Source: Brevundimonas sp.
GTDB lineage: Bacteria > Pseudomonadota > Alphaproteobacteria > Caulobacterales > Caulobacteraceae
Length of the DNA: 64,000 bases
Direction of reading: 5' to 3'
Assembly (NCBI RefSeq): GCF_030682035.1
Contig: NZ_JAUXQZ010000025.1
Coordinates: forward strand, 186,001 to 250,000
Of the stretch, positions 34,714-43,170 are shown piece after piece. The position numbers were made by a program, and so were the translations under genes. How positions within the stretch are numbered: the first letter of the stretch is position 1; every line of letters begins with the position of its first letter. The notes below the pieces were generated by a model. That model was not told the origin of the DNA. It worked only from the letters and a program-made list of their open reading frames with translations, and ran no database searches.

Positions 34714-36392
34714 CGGGCCGGGTTCCCGACGGTAGGCACACCGGGAGGGGCGTAGACGGTCAGGCTGACGTCGTCGCCCTTGGAATAGTTGTGGCCGGTG
34801 ACCACGCCGACGGCGCGGCCGGTGACGCCCAGTTGGGCGGCGGCCTCGCGGAAGGCGTCTGCGTCGCGCGCCTCGACGATGGCCGGTCGGCCCTCGGCCA
34901 GGGCGCGGGCGGCGCCGGCGGCGTCGGTCAGTTCGGTGTCCCGGCCGGTCAGGAAGACGAAGCTCGGTTCATGAAAGCCGGTGATGGCCACGGGTCCGGC
35001 GCGGCCCTGACGCGGGTGCAGCTCGGCCCGCTCCAGCACTTCTTCAAGCTGCGGCGCGACGGACAGGGGCCGCAACTGGCGCAGCGTGCCGGCCAGGGCG
35101 CCGTGGGCCACGACGCCCAGGGCGATCGAGGCGATCACCGCCGTCATCGCCGCCCGGTGCAGCATCAGGAAGGCGCCGATCAGGGCCGCGAGAATGGCGA
35201 AGACGATGGTGATGGTCGCCCAGGTCTGGGCCGTGGATCGGCCGTACTCGGTAAGCAGCCAGACCGCGCCGACAGCCAGCAGGGCGCCGGCTGCGATCGT
35301 CAGTCCGGCCCCTGCACGGCGCGAGGCCTTGCCGACAGGACGGGTCAGGGCGGCGGCGGCCAGCAGGGCCAGGGCGCCGAAGGTCGGCAGGGTGTAGTGG
35401 GCCAGTTTGGTCGGGGTCAGTTCAAAGATCAGCCAGGCCGGGACCAGCCAGCAGATCAGGAAGCGGATCGCCGGCTCGCTCCGCCTCTGCCATGCCGTGG
35501 AGAGGGCTGCGGGCAACATCAGGGCGGCCGGGAAGAACATGATCGGCGCGATCAGCAGATACAGGCCGGGCGGAACGCCGTGGCCCTCATCGCCGCCCGC
35601 GATCTTGGGCGCCAGATCACCGGCGATGGCCTCGGTCCAGAAGCCGCCGTCGGTGGCGATGGTGATGGCGATGGCCCACGGCCCGACGATCAGGGCGACC
35701 AGCGGCAGGCCCCAGCCCCAGCCCAGCCGTTTGAGCCAGCTGAGGTCGCGGTCCCAGGCCGACAGGGCGATCATGGCAGGCGCCACGACGATCAGGCCGA
35801 TCGGGCCCTTGATCAGGATCGACAACCCCAGCCCCAGCCAGAACATCAGCTTGTGAGGCCTCGCCGGAACCTCGCCGGCCCGCGACGCCAGATAGATGCG
35901 CGCCAGCCCGGCCATGGCCAGGGTCACGGCCCCGCACAGCATGGCGTCGGTCTTGGCGATCCCGGCCTCGGTGGACAGCAGGAAACTGGCCCCGAGCATC
36001 GCCCCGGCCAGAAACCCCGCCCTCTGGCCGAACATGGCCGCCCCGGCCCAGGCGCAGGCGGCGGCGGCCAGCATGGCGCCGAGGATGGACGGGATGCGGT
36101 AGGGGGCGATGTCGCGGTTCTCGACGCTCGAAGTGACGGCGACCGCGACGGCCTGCATCCAGTAGATGCCGACCGGCTTTTTCCAGCGCGGCTCCTCCTG
36201 GAAGCGGATATCGACGAAGTCGCCCGTCTCCAGCATCTGGGACGTGGCCTGGGCGTAGCGGCTCTCGTCCCGATCCAGCGGCGGCAGCAGCATCAGCGCC
36301 GGCAGGCCCGCCAACAGCGCCACCAGCGCCGCGAGCAGGGGCCCGCGCCAGCCGGCGATGTATCGGTCGAGATCGGAAGCCATCATGTTCAT
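34710..36392 (-). CDS. GT39/ArnT-like integral membrane glycosyltransferase
   Basis: 560 residues with about twelve hydrophobic segments. The acidic catalytic motif LDRDESRYAQAT follows the first TM helix, as in ArnT/PMT enzymes that use polyprenyl-phosphate sugars, and the first periplasmic loop has RWKKPVGIYWMQAV. It probably transfers a sugar from undecaprenyl phosphate to lipid A or another envelope glycan. The C-terminal ~110 residues are soluble. Located 4 bases overlapping mvaB downstream and divergent from a GT2 enzyme (36536) of the kind that makes polyprenyl-phosphate sugars: a plausible donor-acceptor pair. Confidence 0.87.
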   Translation of the reverse strand: MNMMASDLDRYIAGWRGPLLAALVALLAGLPALMLLPPLDRDESRYAQATSQMLETGDFVDIRFQEEPRWKKPVGIYWMQAVAVAVTSSVENRDIAPYRIPSILGAMLAAAACAWAGAAMFGQRAGFLAGAMLGASFLLSTEAGIAKTDAMLCGAVTLAMAGLARIYLASRAGEVPARPHKLMFWLGLGLSILIKGPIGLIVVAPAMIALSAWDRDLSWLKRLGWGWGLPLVALIVGPWAIAITIATDGGFWTEAIAGDLAPKIAGGDEGHGVPPGLYLLIAPIMFFPAALMLPAALSTAWQRRSEPAIRFLICWLVPAWLIFELTPTKLAHYTLPTFGALALLAAAALTRPVGKASRRAGAGLTIAAGALLAVGAVWLLTEYGRSTAQTWATITIVFAILAALIGAFLMLHRAAMTAVIASIALGVVAHGALAGTLRQLRPLSVAPQLEEVLERAELHPRQGRAGPVAITGFHEPSFVFLTGRDTELTDAAGAARALAEGRPAIVEARDADAFREAAAQLGVTGRAVGVVTGHNYSKGDDVSLTVYAPPGVPTVGNPAR

Positions 36393-36449
36393 CTTCCTTA
36401 CACGCCGCTTCCCGGCGCGTCATTGTTTGCGCGCTGCCGCTCGCCCCGC

Positions 36450-36472
36450 GTCCCCGTCTTCGCGGGGATGAC
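36450..36472. repeat. GTCCCCGTCTTCGCGGGGATGAC REP-like hairpin
   Basis: CCCCG-TCTT-CGGGG-type hairpin in the promoter space between the divergent GT39 and GT2 genes. It matches, in reverse orientation, the GTCATCCC hairpin after lpd (27958-27980). Confidence 0.6.
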
Positions 36473-36535
36473 AAGGCTGGCTGCTTGAGCTGGCGCCATC
36501 TCCCGCCCGGCGCGGAAACCCGCTAGACAGCCGGG

Positions 36536-37264
36536 ATGAACGAAGCGACCCCCGATATCTCCGTCGTCGTCCCGGTGCATGACGAACAGGGCGCGGCCGG
36601 TCCGCTGGCGCGCGAGATCGCCACGGCTTTCGAAGGCCGGTCGTATGAGATGGTGTTCGTCGATGACGCCTCGCGGGACGGCACCCTGGCTGAATTGCGT
36701 GCCCTGATGGCGGAACTGCCAGCGCTGCGGGTGCTCAGCCACGGCTCGAACGCCGGCCAGAGCCGCGCGGTGCGCACCGGCGTGCTGGCCGCGCGCGGCG
36801 CGATCGTGGTGACCCTGGACGGCGACGGCCAGAATCCGCCGGCGGACGCCCCGAAACTGGCCGACCTGCTGGCGAACTCGCCGTCATCGGTGGCGCTGGT
36901 CGGCGGGCGGCGTGCGAAGCGGCGGGATTCCGAGGCCAAGCGCCAGGCCTCGCTTTGGGCCAACCGTATCCGCAAGACGCTGCTGGGCGATGATGCGGAC
37001 GACACCGGCTGCGGCCTGAAGGCGTTTCGCCGCGACGTCTTTCTGCGCCTGCCGTATTTCGATCACCTGCATCGCTATCTGCCGGCCCTGATGATCCGCG
37101 AGGGCTATCAGAACCTCTACCTTGATGTGGATCACCGTCACCGCGAGACCGGCCGGTCGAAATACACCAACTGGGGACGGCTGACGGCGTCGCTGTCAGA
37201 TCTGCTCGGCGTGATGTGGCTGAAATCGCGGTCCCGCACGCCCGGCGCGATCAGCGAATTCTGA
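36536..37264 (+). CDS. GT2-family polyprenyl-phosphate glycosyltransferase
   Basis: 242 residues, GT-A fold. ISVVVPVHDEQGAAGPLARE, VFVDDASRDGTLAEL, the DxD region LDGDGQNPPADAPKLADLL and the segment DDTGCGLKAFRR followed by HRYLPALMIREGY and the SKYTNWGRL region resemble dolichyl/undecaprenyl-phosphate mannosyl- and glucosyltransferases. No C-terminal TM pair is present, so it is the short DPM1-like form. Likely partner of the divergent GT39 enzyme. Confidence 0.85.
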   Translation: MNEATPDISVVVPVHDEQGAAGPLAREIATAFEGRSYEMVFVDDASRDGTLAELRALMAELPALRVLSHGSNAGQSRAVRTGVLAARGAIVVTLDGDGQNPPADAPKLADLLANSPSSVALVGGRRAKRRDSEAKRQASLWANRIRKTLLGDDADDTGCGLKAFRRDVFLRLPYFDHLHRYLPALMIREGYQNLYLDVDHRHRETGRSKYTNWGRLTASLSDLLGVMWLKSRSRTPGAISEF

Positions 37265-37368
37265 CATTCCCCTGCCGCGCGAGCGGACGTAGCCGTGGGG
37301 AGCGAACCGGGGTAAGCATCGTTAACAAGCGCGGCGGTTAAGCGCGCCGCCCGTCGATGGAGCCCGTA

Positions 37369-37797
37369 ATGCTGATCGCCATCCCGCTACTGTTCATCCC
37401 GGTGGTGATATACGCCATCGTCATCGGGTTCGGAGGCCTGGGGTCCGGCGGGATCGCCGCGGCCGAACAGGCCCTGCGCGATCCGCTGTTCACGGTCCCG
37501 ATGGTGTCCGGCAGTGGTTGGACCGTGGGCACCGGCGACCTGATCCTGTTCCTGTCGCTGATCCTGCTGTTCTTCGAGCTGCTGAAATCGACGTCCAGCC
37601 AGAAGGTGGCGATCATCAATCATGCCCTGTCGATGATCCTGTTCGTCTTCTGCCTGGTCGCCTTCCTGCTGTTCAAGGGGTTCGCGACCTCGACCTTCTT
37701 CCTGATCCTGACCATGGTCATGCTGGATGTGCTGGCCGGCTTCATCGTCACCATCATCTCGGCCCGCAAGGACCTCGACTTCGCCGGCGGCGGCTGA
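37369..37797 (+). CDS. four-TM inner membrane protein of unknown function
   Basis: 142 residues, four predicted TM helices (about 1-25, 60-82, 92-112, 114-140 counted from MLIAIP). The helix pair IILFFELLKSTSSQKVAIIN and the following NHALSMILFVFCLVAFLLF resemble a hypothetical family seen in Caulobacterales; I know no function. I favour the ATG at 37369 because GGAG lies 6 bases before it, inside the alternative start at 37357. Confidence 0.72.
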   Translation: MLIAIPLLFIPVVIYAIVIGFGGLGSGGIAAAEQALRDPLFTVPMVSGSGWTVGTGDLILFLSLILLFFELLKSTSSQKVAIINHALSMILFVFCLVAFLLFKGFATSTFFLILTMVMLDVLAGFIVTIISARKDLDFAGGG

Positions 37798-37812
37798 TCG
37801 GGCTGACGGCTA

Positions 37813-37995
37813 CCAACCGCTATCGTCATTCCGGGCGAGCGTAGCGAGACCCGGAACCCCTCGTCATCCTCCGGCCGAGCGCAGCTCGGACCGGGGGAGG
37901 CGCGCGAGAGCGAACCTGTCGCGCACACCGGCCTGAACAGGTCGCCTTCGGCGCCGCTGGGTTCCGGCCTCCGCCGGAATGACGATAGCAGTTGG
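37813..37995. repeat. 183-bp composite repeat with 22-bp terminal inverted repeats (REP pair)
   Basis: Terminal arms 37813-37834 and 37974-37995 match as reverse complements at 21 of 22 positions. Inner arms CCCGGAACCC (37850-37859) and GGGTTCCGG (37960-37968) form a second layer. Each end holds a GTCATTCCGG motif, like the REP hairpins elsewhere. No ORF for a transposase. MITE-like or a pair of facing REP units. Confidence 0.8.
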
Positions 37996-38237
37996 GGGCG
38001 GCTTGGACTGCTCACAATCCGCCGATTGTCAGCATATTCCGCGCCGCCAACCCGCTGATTCCGTTCCGTTTCCCAAAAATTCAGCGTCCCCAGCCCGCCA
38101 CAGGTAGGCCCGCTTCCATAATCCCCCCGTTCCGTCGCAGGGAAGGGTGCAGGGCCTTGCGATCTTGTTGTGGCGGAAACGGGATGAGCGGGAGGGGGTC
38201 GCACCTCGACGCAGAGCGGATCGCGAGCGCCTCCGGG

Positions 38238-38322
38238 CCTCAAGCAGCGAGCCGCCGCGCGGCGAGCGTCAGGCCCCCACAGCCCGGCCTCAAGTCGCGA
38301 GCCCCCGTGGGGCGAGCATAGG
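38238..38322. repeat. dispersed GCGAGC palindromic repeats, copies 2 and 3
   Basis: CCTCAAGCAGCGAGCCGCC... at 38238-38273 and CCTCAAGTCGCGAGCCCCC... at 38288-38322, repeating at a 50-base period and ending AGG. Same unit as 5239-5274. Confidence 0.75.
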
Positions 38323-38688
38323 CCAGGCGTGAAGGGCGACGGGCAGGGAACCCGCGCCGTTCCGGAGTGGAGGAACGGGCGGCAGAGCCGCCCGGACGCA
38401 CGGTTCGCAAGGCTCCGACCCGCCCGCCGGAGGCCATGTCGGCAAGGCGTCAACAGCGCCGCTGGTCCTGAGGGAGTTCACCACTGCCTTTCAGGCCGAC
38501 AGCTCCCGGTCAGACATTCCGTGCGGAGCGACGTCGCGAAGCCGAAACACAATCTCCCAACGGTCTCCGGGCTTCGCGCCCGGCGCTCCGCCGGCCCTTC
38601 CCTCCATGCATGGCGTCGTTGCCCAACAAGTTTGCAAAACAAACCAGTCTATGCGATACGGCAATCTCTCAAGAGGGGAGCCCCTGTC

Positions 38689-39906
38689 ATGTCGTCATCC
38701 GAAACCCATCCGTCCGAGCGCCTGCACGGCCTCGACGCCCTGCGCGGGACCGCGTTGCTGCTGGGCGTCGTCCTGCACGCCTCCATGTCGTATTTCCCGG
38801 TCACGATCTGGATCGTGCCGGACACCGACAACTCGCCGGTCGCCAGCGCCATCTTCTTCGCCATCCACCTGTTCCGGATGACCAGTTTCTTTCTGATCGC
38901 CGGCCTGTTCGGGCATATGATGCTCAAGCGACGCGGGACCTTCGGTTTCATCAAGGACCGCGTGATGCGTATCGCCGGACCGCTCGCCGCCTTCTGGACC
39001 CCTGTCCTCGCCGCCATCATCGGGGGGCTGGTCTGGATGGCGGCCATCCGCAACGGCGGGTCCATTCCCGACGGACCACCCCCGCCGCCGCTGACGCTCG
39101 AGACCTTCCCCCTGACCCATCTGTGGTTCCTCTGGGTCCTGCTGATCCTCTATGTCGCCATGATGGTTCTGCGCGCGCCCTTTGCGATGGCGGATCGCGA
39201 CGGCGGCTGGGGCCGGTTTGTCGACCGGATAACCGGCGCCCTGGTCGGACCGTGGACTCCGGCCCTGATGGCCGCCCCGCTGGCGATCGCCTTCTGGCTG
39301 GCGCCCAACTGGACGCCCTTCTTCGGCATACCGACTCCGGACACGGGGCTGGTTCCCAATCCGGTCGCCCTGACGGCGTTCGGCACCGCCTTCGGCTTCG
39401 GCTTCCTGCTCGACCGCCGCCGCGACCTGCTGGGCCGCATCGAGCGGCTGTGGCCGGTATTCACGGTGATCGCCCTCGTCATCGGCACGGCGGCCATGGT
39501 CATGGTCGGCGGACCGGTCCCGGAACTGGCGCCGGTCACGGATCCGAACCTGAAGGCTCCGCTGGCGGCGGTGATGGCCCTGGCCGTCTTCGCCTCGACC
39601 TTCGCGGTCCTGTCCCTGGCCCTGCGCTTCGCCTCGGGCTACAGCACCGTCCGCCGCTACCTCGCTGACGCCTCCTACTGGGTCTACATCGTCCATCTGC
39701 CGCTGGTCATCGTCGGCCAGATCCTGGTGGTGAACGAGACCTGGCCATGGTTCGTCAAGTTCGGCGCGGTCGTCAGCGGGACGATGGCGATCAGCCTGCT
39801 CACCTACGAACTGCTGGTCCGCCACAGCTTCGTCGGCCGATGGCTGAACGGTCGCCGCATCCCCTGGCGTCGCCGGCCGGACGCCGAACTCGCCCCCGCC
39901 GAATAG
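38689..39906 (+). CDS. acyltransferase-3/OpgC-like membrane protein
   Basis: 405 residues, about ten hydrophobic segments. The N-terminal block ERLHGLDALRGTALLLGVV with the following HASMSYF matches the first helix of the acyltransferase-3 (OpgC/OafA-like) family, in which the R-x-L-D-x-x-R-x-x-A pattern and a His carry the acyl transfer. Substrate unknown; relatives O-acylate glucans, lipopolysaccharide or exopolysaccharide. SD GGGGAG lies 7-8 bases before the ATG. The gene starts right after the repeat-rich region. Confidence 0.82.
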   Translation: MSSSETHPSERLHGLDALRGTALLLGVVLHASMSYFPVTIWIVPDTDNSPVASAIFFAIHLFRMTSFFLIAGLFGHMMLKRRGTFGFIKDRVMRIAGPLAAFWTPVLAAIIGGLVWMAAIRNGGSIPDGPPPPPLTLETFPLTHLWFLWVLLILYVAMMVLRAPFAMADRDGGWGRFVDRITGALVGPWTPALMAAPLAIAFWLAPNWTPFFGIPTPDTGLVPNPVALTAFGTAFGFGFLLDRRRDLLGRIERLWPVFTVIALVIGTAAMVMVGGPVPELAPVTDPNLKAPLAAVMALAVFASTFAVLSLALRFASGYSTVRRYLADASYWVYIVHLPLVIVGQILVVNETWPWFVKFGAVVSGTMAISLLTYELLVRHSFVGRWLNGRRIPWRRRPDAELAPAE

Positions 39907-39966
39907 CTTGCCATTACCCGCCGGCTCGTCCACCCCAAGGGCGAGCCGGCCCCGGAGAATCGCCCC

Positions 39967-40611
39967 ATGTCCGCCAAGCCCCGCCTGCATTCCCCCGCGG
40001 ACGACCTCGCCTTCATGCGCTCGATCGTCGAGGGCGGGGGACGGCCGCCGATGACCCTGGCGATCTGCTATCTGGCCGGTGGCCTGCTGTACGGCCTGCA
40101 GTGCCTGTTCCACGTCGGTCAGGCGACCGGGCTGATCCGCTGGCCCGATCTCGCCAACCTGGCCTTCGTCGCCGCCATCACCGTCGCCTTCCTGTCGATC
40201 CTGACCTGGGCCATCCTCAAGGATCGCAAGACCGGAGCATCCAATCGCGGGCCGATGGCGTCCCGCACGCTCAACGCCGCCTTCAGCGCCACCGGCATGG
40301 CCAACGGCGCCGTGATCATCATCTTCGGCGTGGGCGCATACAGGGACCAGGATTTCGCCATCTGGCTCTATTACGCGGCCATCGTCTTCGCCCTGCAGGC
40401 TGCCGCCTGGTACATGGCCTGGACGCTCAAGCGGAAGGGCTGGATGCTGGCTGTGGCGCTGGGCGGCTGGACCACGGCGGTGGCGCTCGGCGTGCTTGTG
40501 CGCGAGCCCCTGTGGTATCTCGGCGTCTGCACCGTCGCCCTCTTCCTGCTGTTCGCCCTGCCGGGCTGGATCCTGTTCCGCGACGCCCGCGCCGCCCCGA
40601 AGGGGGCCTGA
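39967..40611 (+). CDS. six-TM membrane protein of unknown function
   Basis: 214 residues: an N-terminal soluble tail (SPADDLAFMRSIVEGGG) then six hydrophobic helices (about 29-52, 62-85, 103-125, 130-152, 156-180, 184-206). The pairing with the small winged-helix gene 7 bases downstream recurs in my memory of Caulobacterales genomes, but the family has no assigned role. The helix AIVFALQAAAWYMAWTL contains a Trp/Tyr cluster. I would not assign a function. Confidence 0.75.
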   Translation: MSAKPRLHSPADDLAFMRSIVEGGGRPPMTLAICYLAGGLLYGLQCLFHVGQATGLIRWPDLANLAFVAAITVAFLSILTWAILKDRKTGASNRGPMASRTLNAAFSATGMANGAVIIIFGVGAYRDQDFAIWLYYAAIVFALQAAAWYMAWTLKRKGWMLAVALGGWTTAVALGVLVREPLWYLGVCTVALFLLFALPGWILFRDARAAPKGA

Positions 40612-40618
40612 GCGCGTC

Positions 40619-40921
40619 ATGGGTCTGGCCGATCTGGGACGGATCGACGAGGTCATCCACGGCCGCATGCGGCTGGGGATCATGGTCTATCTGTCCGACG
40701 CCGACAGCGCCGACTTCACCGAGCTGAAGACCGTGCTCGAGGCCACCCAGGGCAATCTGTCGGTCCATCTCAAGAAGCTGGAGGAGGCGGGGTTCGTCGC
40801 CATCGACAAGAGCTTTCGGGACAACAAGCCCCTCACCCGCGTGTCGATCACCCCCGCCGGCCGCAAGGCGTTCGGCGCCTATCTCGACGCCATCGGCAGC
40901 CTCATCGGGGGCAAGGACTGA
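40619..40921 (+). CDS. small winged-helix transcriptional regulator
   Basis: 100 residues comprising one winged-helix DNA-binding domain: RIDEVIHGRMRLGIMVYLS, ADFTELKTVLEATQGNLSVH (recognition helix), LKKLEEAGFVAIDKS and the wing PLTRVSITPAGRKAF. No ligand domain follows, so it likely dimerises through terminal helices. Its stop overlaps the folP start (TGATG), and it follows the six-TM protein by 7 bases; it probably regulates the six-TM gene rather than folP. Confidence 0.85.
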   Translation: MGLADLGRIDEVIHGRMRLGIMVYLSDADSADFTELKTVLEATQGNLSVHLKKLEEAGFVAIDKSFRDNKPLTRVSITPAGRKAFGAYLDAIGSLIGGKD

Positions 40922-41787
40922 TGGCGCGGCCCCCGGGACGACCTCGGGTCATGGGGATCGTCAACGTCACGCCCGACAGCTTCTCCGACGGCGGACATCT
41001 GGCGTCCGTCGAGGCGGCGGTGGCGCATGGGTTGCGGCTGGTCGAACAGGGCGCGGACTTCCTCGACATCGGGGGTGAAAGCACCCGGCCGGGGGCCGAT
41101 CCTGTCGATCTGGACGAGGAAATCGCCCGCGTCGTCCCGGTCATCGAAGGCCTGCGCGCGTGCTGGCCCGGCCCGATCAGCATCGACACGATGAAGCCCG
41201 CCGTCGCCCGCGCCGCCGTCGCCGTGGGAGCAACGATGTGGAACGACGTGACCGCGCTCGGCTTCGCTCCGGACAGCCTCGCCGTCGCCGCCGAGCTCGG
41301 CTGCGACGTGGTGCTGATGCATATGAAGGGCGAGCCGCGCACCATGCAGGCCGATCCGCACTACGACGATGTGGTCGCCGAGGTCGCCGACTGGCTGGCC
41401 GCCCGGGCCGACATGGCGATGGCGGCGGGGGTGGCGCGTGAGCGGATCTGGCTCGATCCCGGCCTCGGCTTCGGCAAGACGGCGGCGCACAATCTGGCTC
41501 TGACGGCGCAACTGGGCCGGCTGACCGCGGCCGGATTTCCGGTCCTCTACGGAGCCAGCCGCAAACGGACGATCCAGTCCATCGACCCGACCGCCACCGA
41601 CCCCGCCGACCGCCTCGGCGGCTCGCTGGCCCTGGCGCTGGAGGCCGCGGGGCGCGGGGCGTCCATCCTCCGCGTCCACGACGTGCGCGAGACGGTGCAG
41701 GCGCTGGCGGTTCAGGCGGCGGTGGCGACCGCTGCGCGACAGACTTGTTCGTCCGGCCCGTCTGCCGCATGGGACAAAGATGCTTGA
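40921..41787 (+). CDS. folP: dihydropteroate synthase
   Basis: 288 residues. Makes dihydropteroate from DHPP and p-aminobenzoate; target of sulphonamides. The two signature blocks are MGIVNVTPDSFSDGG and LDIGGESTRPGADPV, with LYGASRKRTI and ISIDTMKPAVARAA further on. The last ~20 residues (AARQTCSSGPSAAWDKDA) are extra. The start overlaps the regulator stop; the end overlaps thiD by 8 bases. Confidence 0.96.
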   Translation: MARPPGRPRVMGIVNVTPDSFSDGGHLASVEAAVAHGLRLVEQGADFLDIGGESTRPGADPVDLDEEIARVVPVIEGLRACWPGPISIDTMKPAVARAAVAVGATMWNDVTALGFAPDSLAVAAELGCDVVLMHMKGEPRTMQADPHYDDVVAEVADWLAARADMAMAAGVARERIWLDPGLGFGKTAAHNLALTAQLGRLTAAGFPVLYGASRKRTIQSIDPTATDPADRLGGSLALALEAAGRGASILRVHDVRETVQALAVQAAVATAARQTCSSGPSAAWDKDA

Positions 41788-42592
41788 CCAGCCCTCCTTC
41801 CGCGGACGCGTCCTGATCATCGCCGGCTCGGACTCCGGCGGCGGGGCCGGGATTCAGGCCGATATCAAGGCCGTGACGATGCTGGGCGGATACGCAGCCA
41901 CAGCCATCACCGCGATCACGGTGCAGAACACCCTCGGCGTCCACGGCGTGCATCCCCTGCCGCTGGACCTGATCGAGGCGCAGGCAAGGGCGGTGCTGGA
42001 CGACATCGGCGCCGATGCGATCAAGACTGGCATGCTGGGCTCGACAGAGGTGGTGGAGCGGGTCGCGGCGATCCTCGATTCGTCCGAGGCCCCGGCGGTG
42101 GTCGATCCTGTCATGATCGCCAAGGGCGGCGCGGCCCTGCTGGCGGACGACGCTGTGGCCGCCGTGCGGGCGCTGATGATCCCGCGCGCGACCCTGCTGA
42201 CCCCCAATGCGCCCGAGGCCGAGGCCCTGACCGGGATCGCCGTCGCCGATCTGGACGGCCAGCGCCGCGCCGGCGAGGCCCTGCTCTCGCTGGGTGCGCG
42301 GGCGGTGCTGATGAAGGGCGGCCATGTGCCGGGCATGACCGTCATCGACCTCCTGCTGACCCCGTCCGGCGAGACCCTGCTGGAGGGCGAGCGGTTCGAC
42401 ACGCGCAACACCCACGGCACGGGCTGCACCCTGGCCAGCGCCTGCGCGGTCGGGATTGCGCAGGGCCTGCCGCTCGAGGTCGCGGTGGCCAATGGCTGGG
42501 CCTATGTGGCCGAGGCGATCCGCCGGGCGCCGGGACTGGGCGGCGGACACGGACCGCTGGATCACGGCTGGCCGATGAGGGACCGGGCATGA
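41780..42592 (+). CDS. thiD: hydroxymethylpyrimidine (phospho)kinase
   Basis: 270 residues. Two successive phosphorylations of HMP for thiamin synthesis. Ribokinase-fold motifs: IAGSDSGGGAGIQADIKAVT, TAITVQNTLGVHGVHPLP, DPVMIAKGGAALL and the anion-hole end DTRNTHGTGCTLASACAV with catalytic Asp/Cys positions. The unusual combination with folP in one operon joins folate and thiamin genes. Start overlaps folP by 8 bases. Confidence 0.95.
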   Translation: MLDQPSFRGRVLIIAGSDSGGGAGIQADIKAVTMLGGYAATAITAITVQNTLGVHGVHPLPLDLIEAQARAVLDDIGADAIKTGMLGSTEVVERVAAILDSSEAPAVVDPVMIAKGGAALLADDAVAAVRALMIPRATLLTPNAPEAEALTGIAVADLDGQRRAGEALLSLGARAVLMKGGHVPGMTVIDLLLTPSGETLLEGERFDTRNTHGTGCTLASACAVGIAQGLPLEVAVANGWAYVAEAIRRAPGLGGGHGPLDHGWPMRDRA

Positions 42593-43170
42593 GCGATCTG
42601 GAGGCCCGGCTGGTCGAGGTCGTCCGTGCTGACCCGGGGCTGATGAACGTCCTCACCACCGTGCGCGGCCTTGGTCTGCACGACTGGCGCGTCTTTTCCG
42701 GCGCGGTCTATCAGAGCGTCTGGAACGCCGTGACGGGCCGTCCGGCCGGCTATGGCCGCAAGGACTATGACCTCGGCTATTTCGATCCGGACACCAGCTG
42801 GGACGCCGAGGACGCCGTCATAAAGCGCGTCGCCGCCGCCTTCGACGTGCCTTTCCGGAGCGACGTCGAGGTGCGCAATCAGGCGCGCGTGCATCTGTGG
42901 TTCGCAGATCGGTTCGGCGAACCCTATGCACCCCTGACGGGCACGGACGAGGCCTTGGCCCGGTTCGTCGCCCCGGCCTTTGCGGTCGGGGTGCGGCTGG
43001 AGGAGCACCACACGATCAGCATTGCGGCTCCGTTCGGGCTTGAGGATGTGTTCTCGATGACGTTGCGGCCCAACCCCAACCGGCCGCTGGCGAAGGGGTG
43101 GGACAGGGTGGTGGCCAGTGCGCGCGCGCGCTGGCCGGAGTTGACCGTGATCGAATCGGAGCCTGCCTGA
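42589..43170 (+). CDS. nucleotidyltransferase-family protein (DUF925/NTP_transf_6-like)
   Basis: 193 residues. The family pattern is visible in [40 protein letters not shown] and the [18 protein letters not shown] and [11 protein letters not shown] segments. The K-D-Y-D-L-x-Y-F-D motif is the metal-binding D-x-D of the nucleotidyltransferase fold. Substrate unknown. Four-base overlap with thiD and TGATG overlap with the PhzF gene. Confidence 0.82.
   Translation: MSDLEARLVEVVRADPGLMNVLTTVRGLGLHDWRVFSGAVYQSVWNAVTGRPAGYGRKDYDLGYFDPDTSWDAEDAVIKRVAAAFDVPFRSDVEVRNQARVHLWFADRFGEPYAPLTGTDEALARFVAPAFAVGVRLEEHHTISIAAPFGLEDVFSMTLRPNPNRPLAKGWDRVVASARARWPELTVIESEPA

Larger units (their letters stand above)
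37798..38688. other. 890-base gene-free, repeat-rich region
   Basis: Largest gap in the window. Holds the composite element 37813-37995, the GCGAGC repeats 38238-38273 and 38288-38322, and two tight hairpins: CCGTTCC...GGAACGG around 38357-38379 and GGGCGGC-AGA-GCCGCCC around 38378-38396. The plus frame stays open from 38329 to the acyltransferase, but the product is low-complexity and matches nothing. I looked for RNase P RNA, tmRNA, SRP RNA and tRNA signatures and saw none. Confidence 0.6.

Noticed and set aside
37320..37345. A CtrA binding site (TTAA-N7-TTAA) before the four-TM gene
   Set aside because: Two TTAA words are present but the spacing is about 12 bases instead of 7.
37813..38640. 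A structured RNA gene such as RNase P RNA, tmRNA, SRP RNA or a tRNA
   Set aside because: None of the conserved core motifs could be found; hairpins are explained by repeats.
38329..38688. Extension of the acyltransferase frame or an unknown gene in the repeat-rich region
   Set aside because: The translated sequence is low-complexity, spans hairpins and repeats, and lacks a signal or start; the acyltransferase has a good SD at its own ATG.
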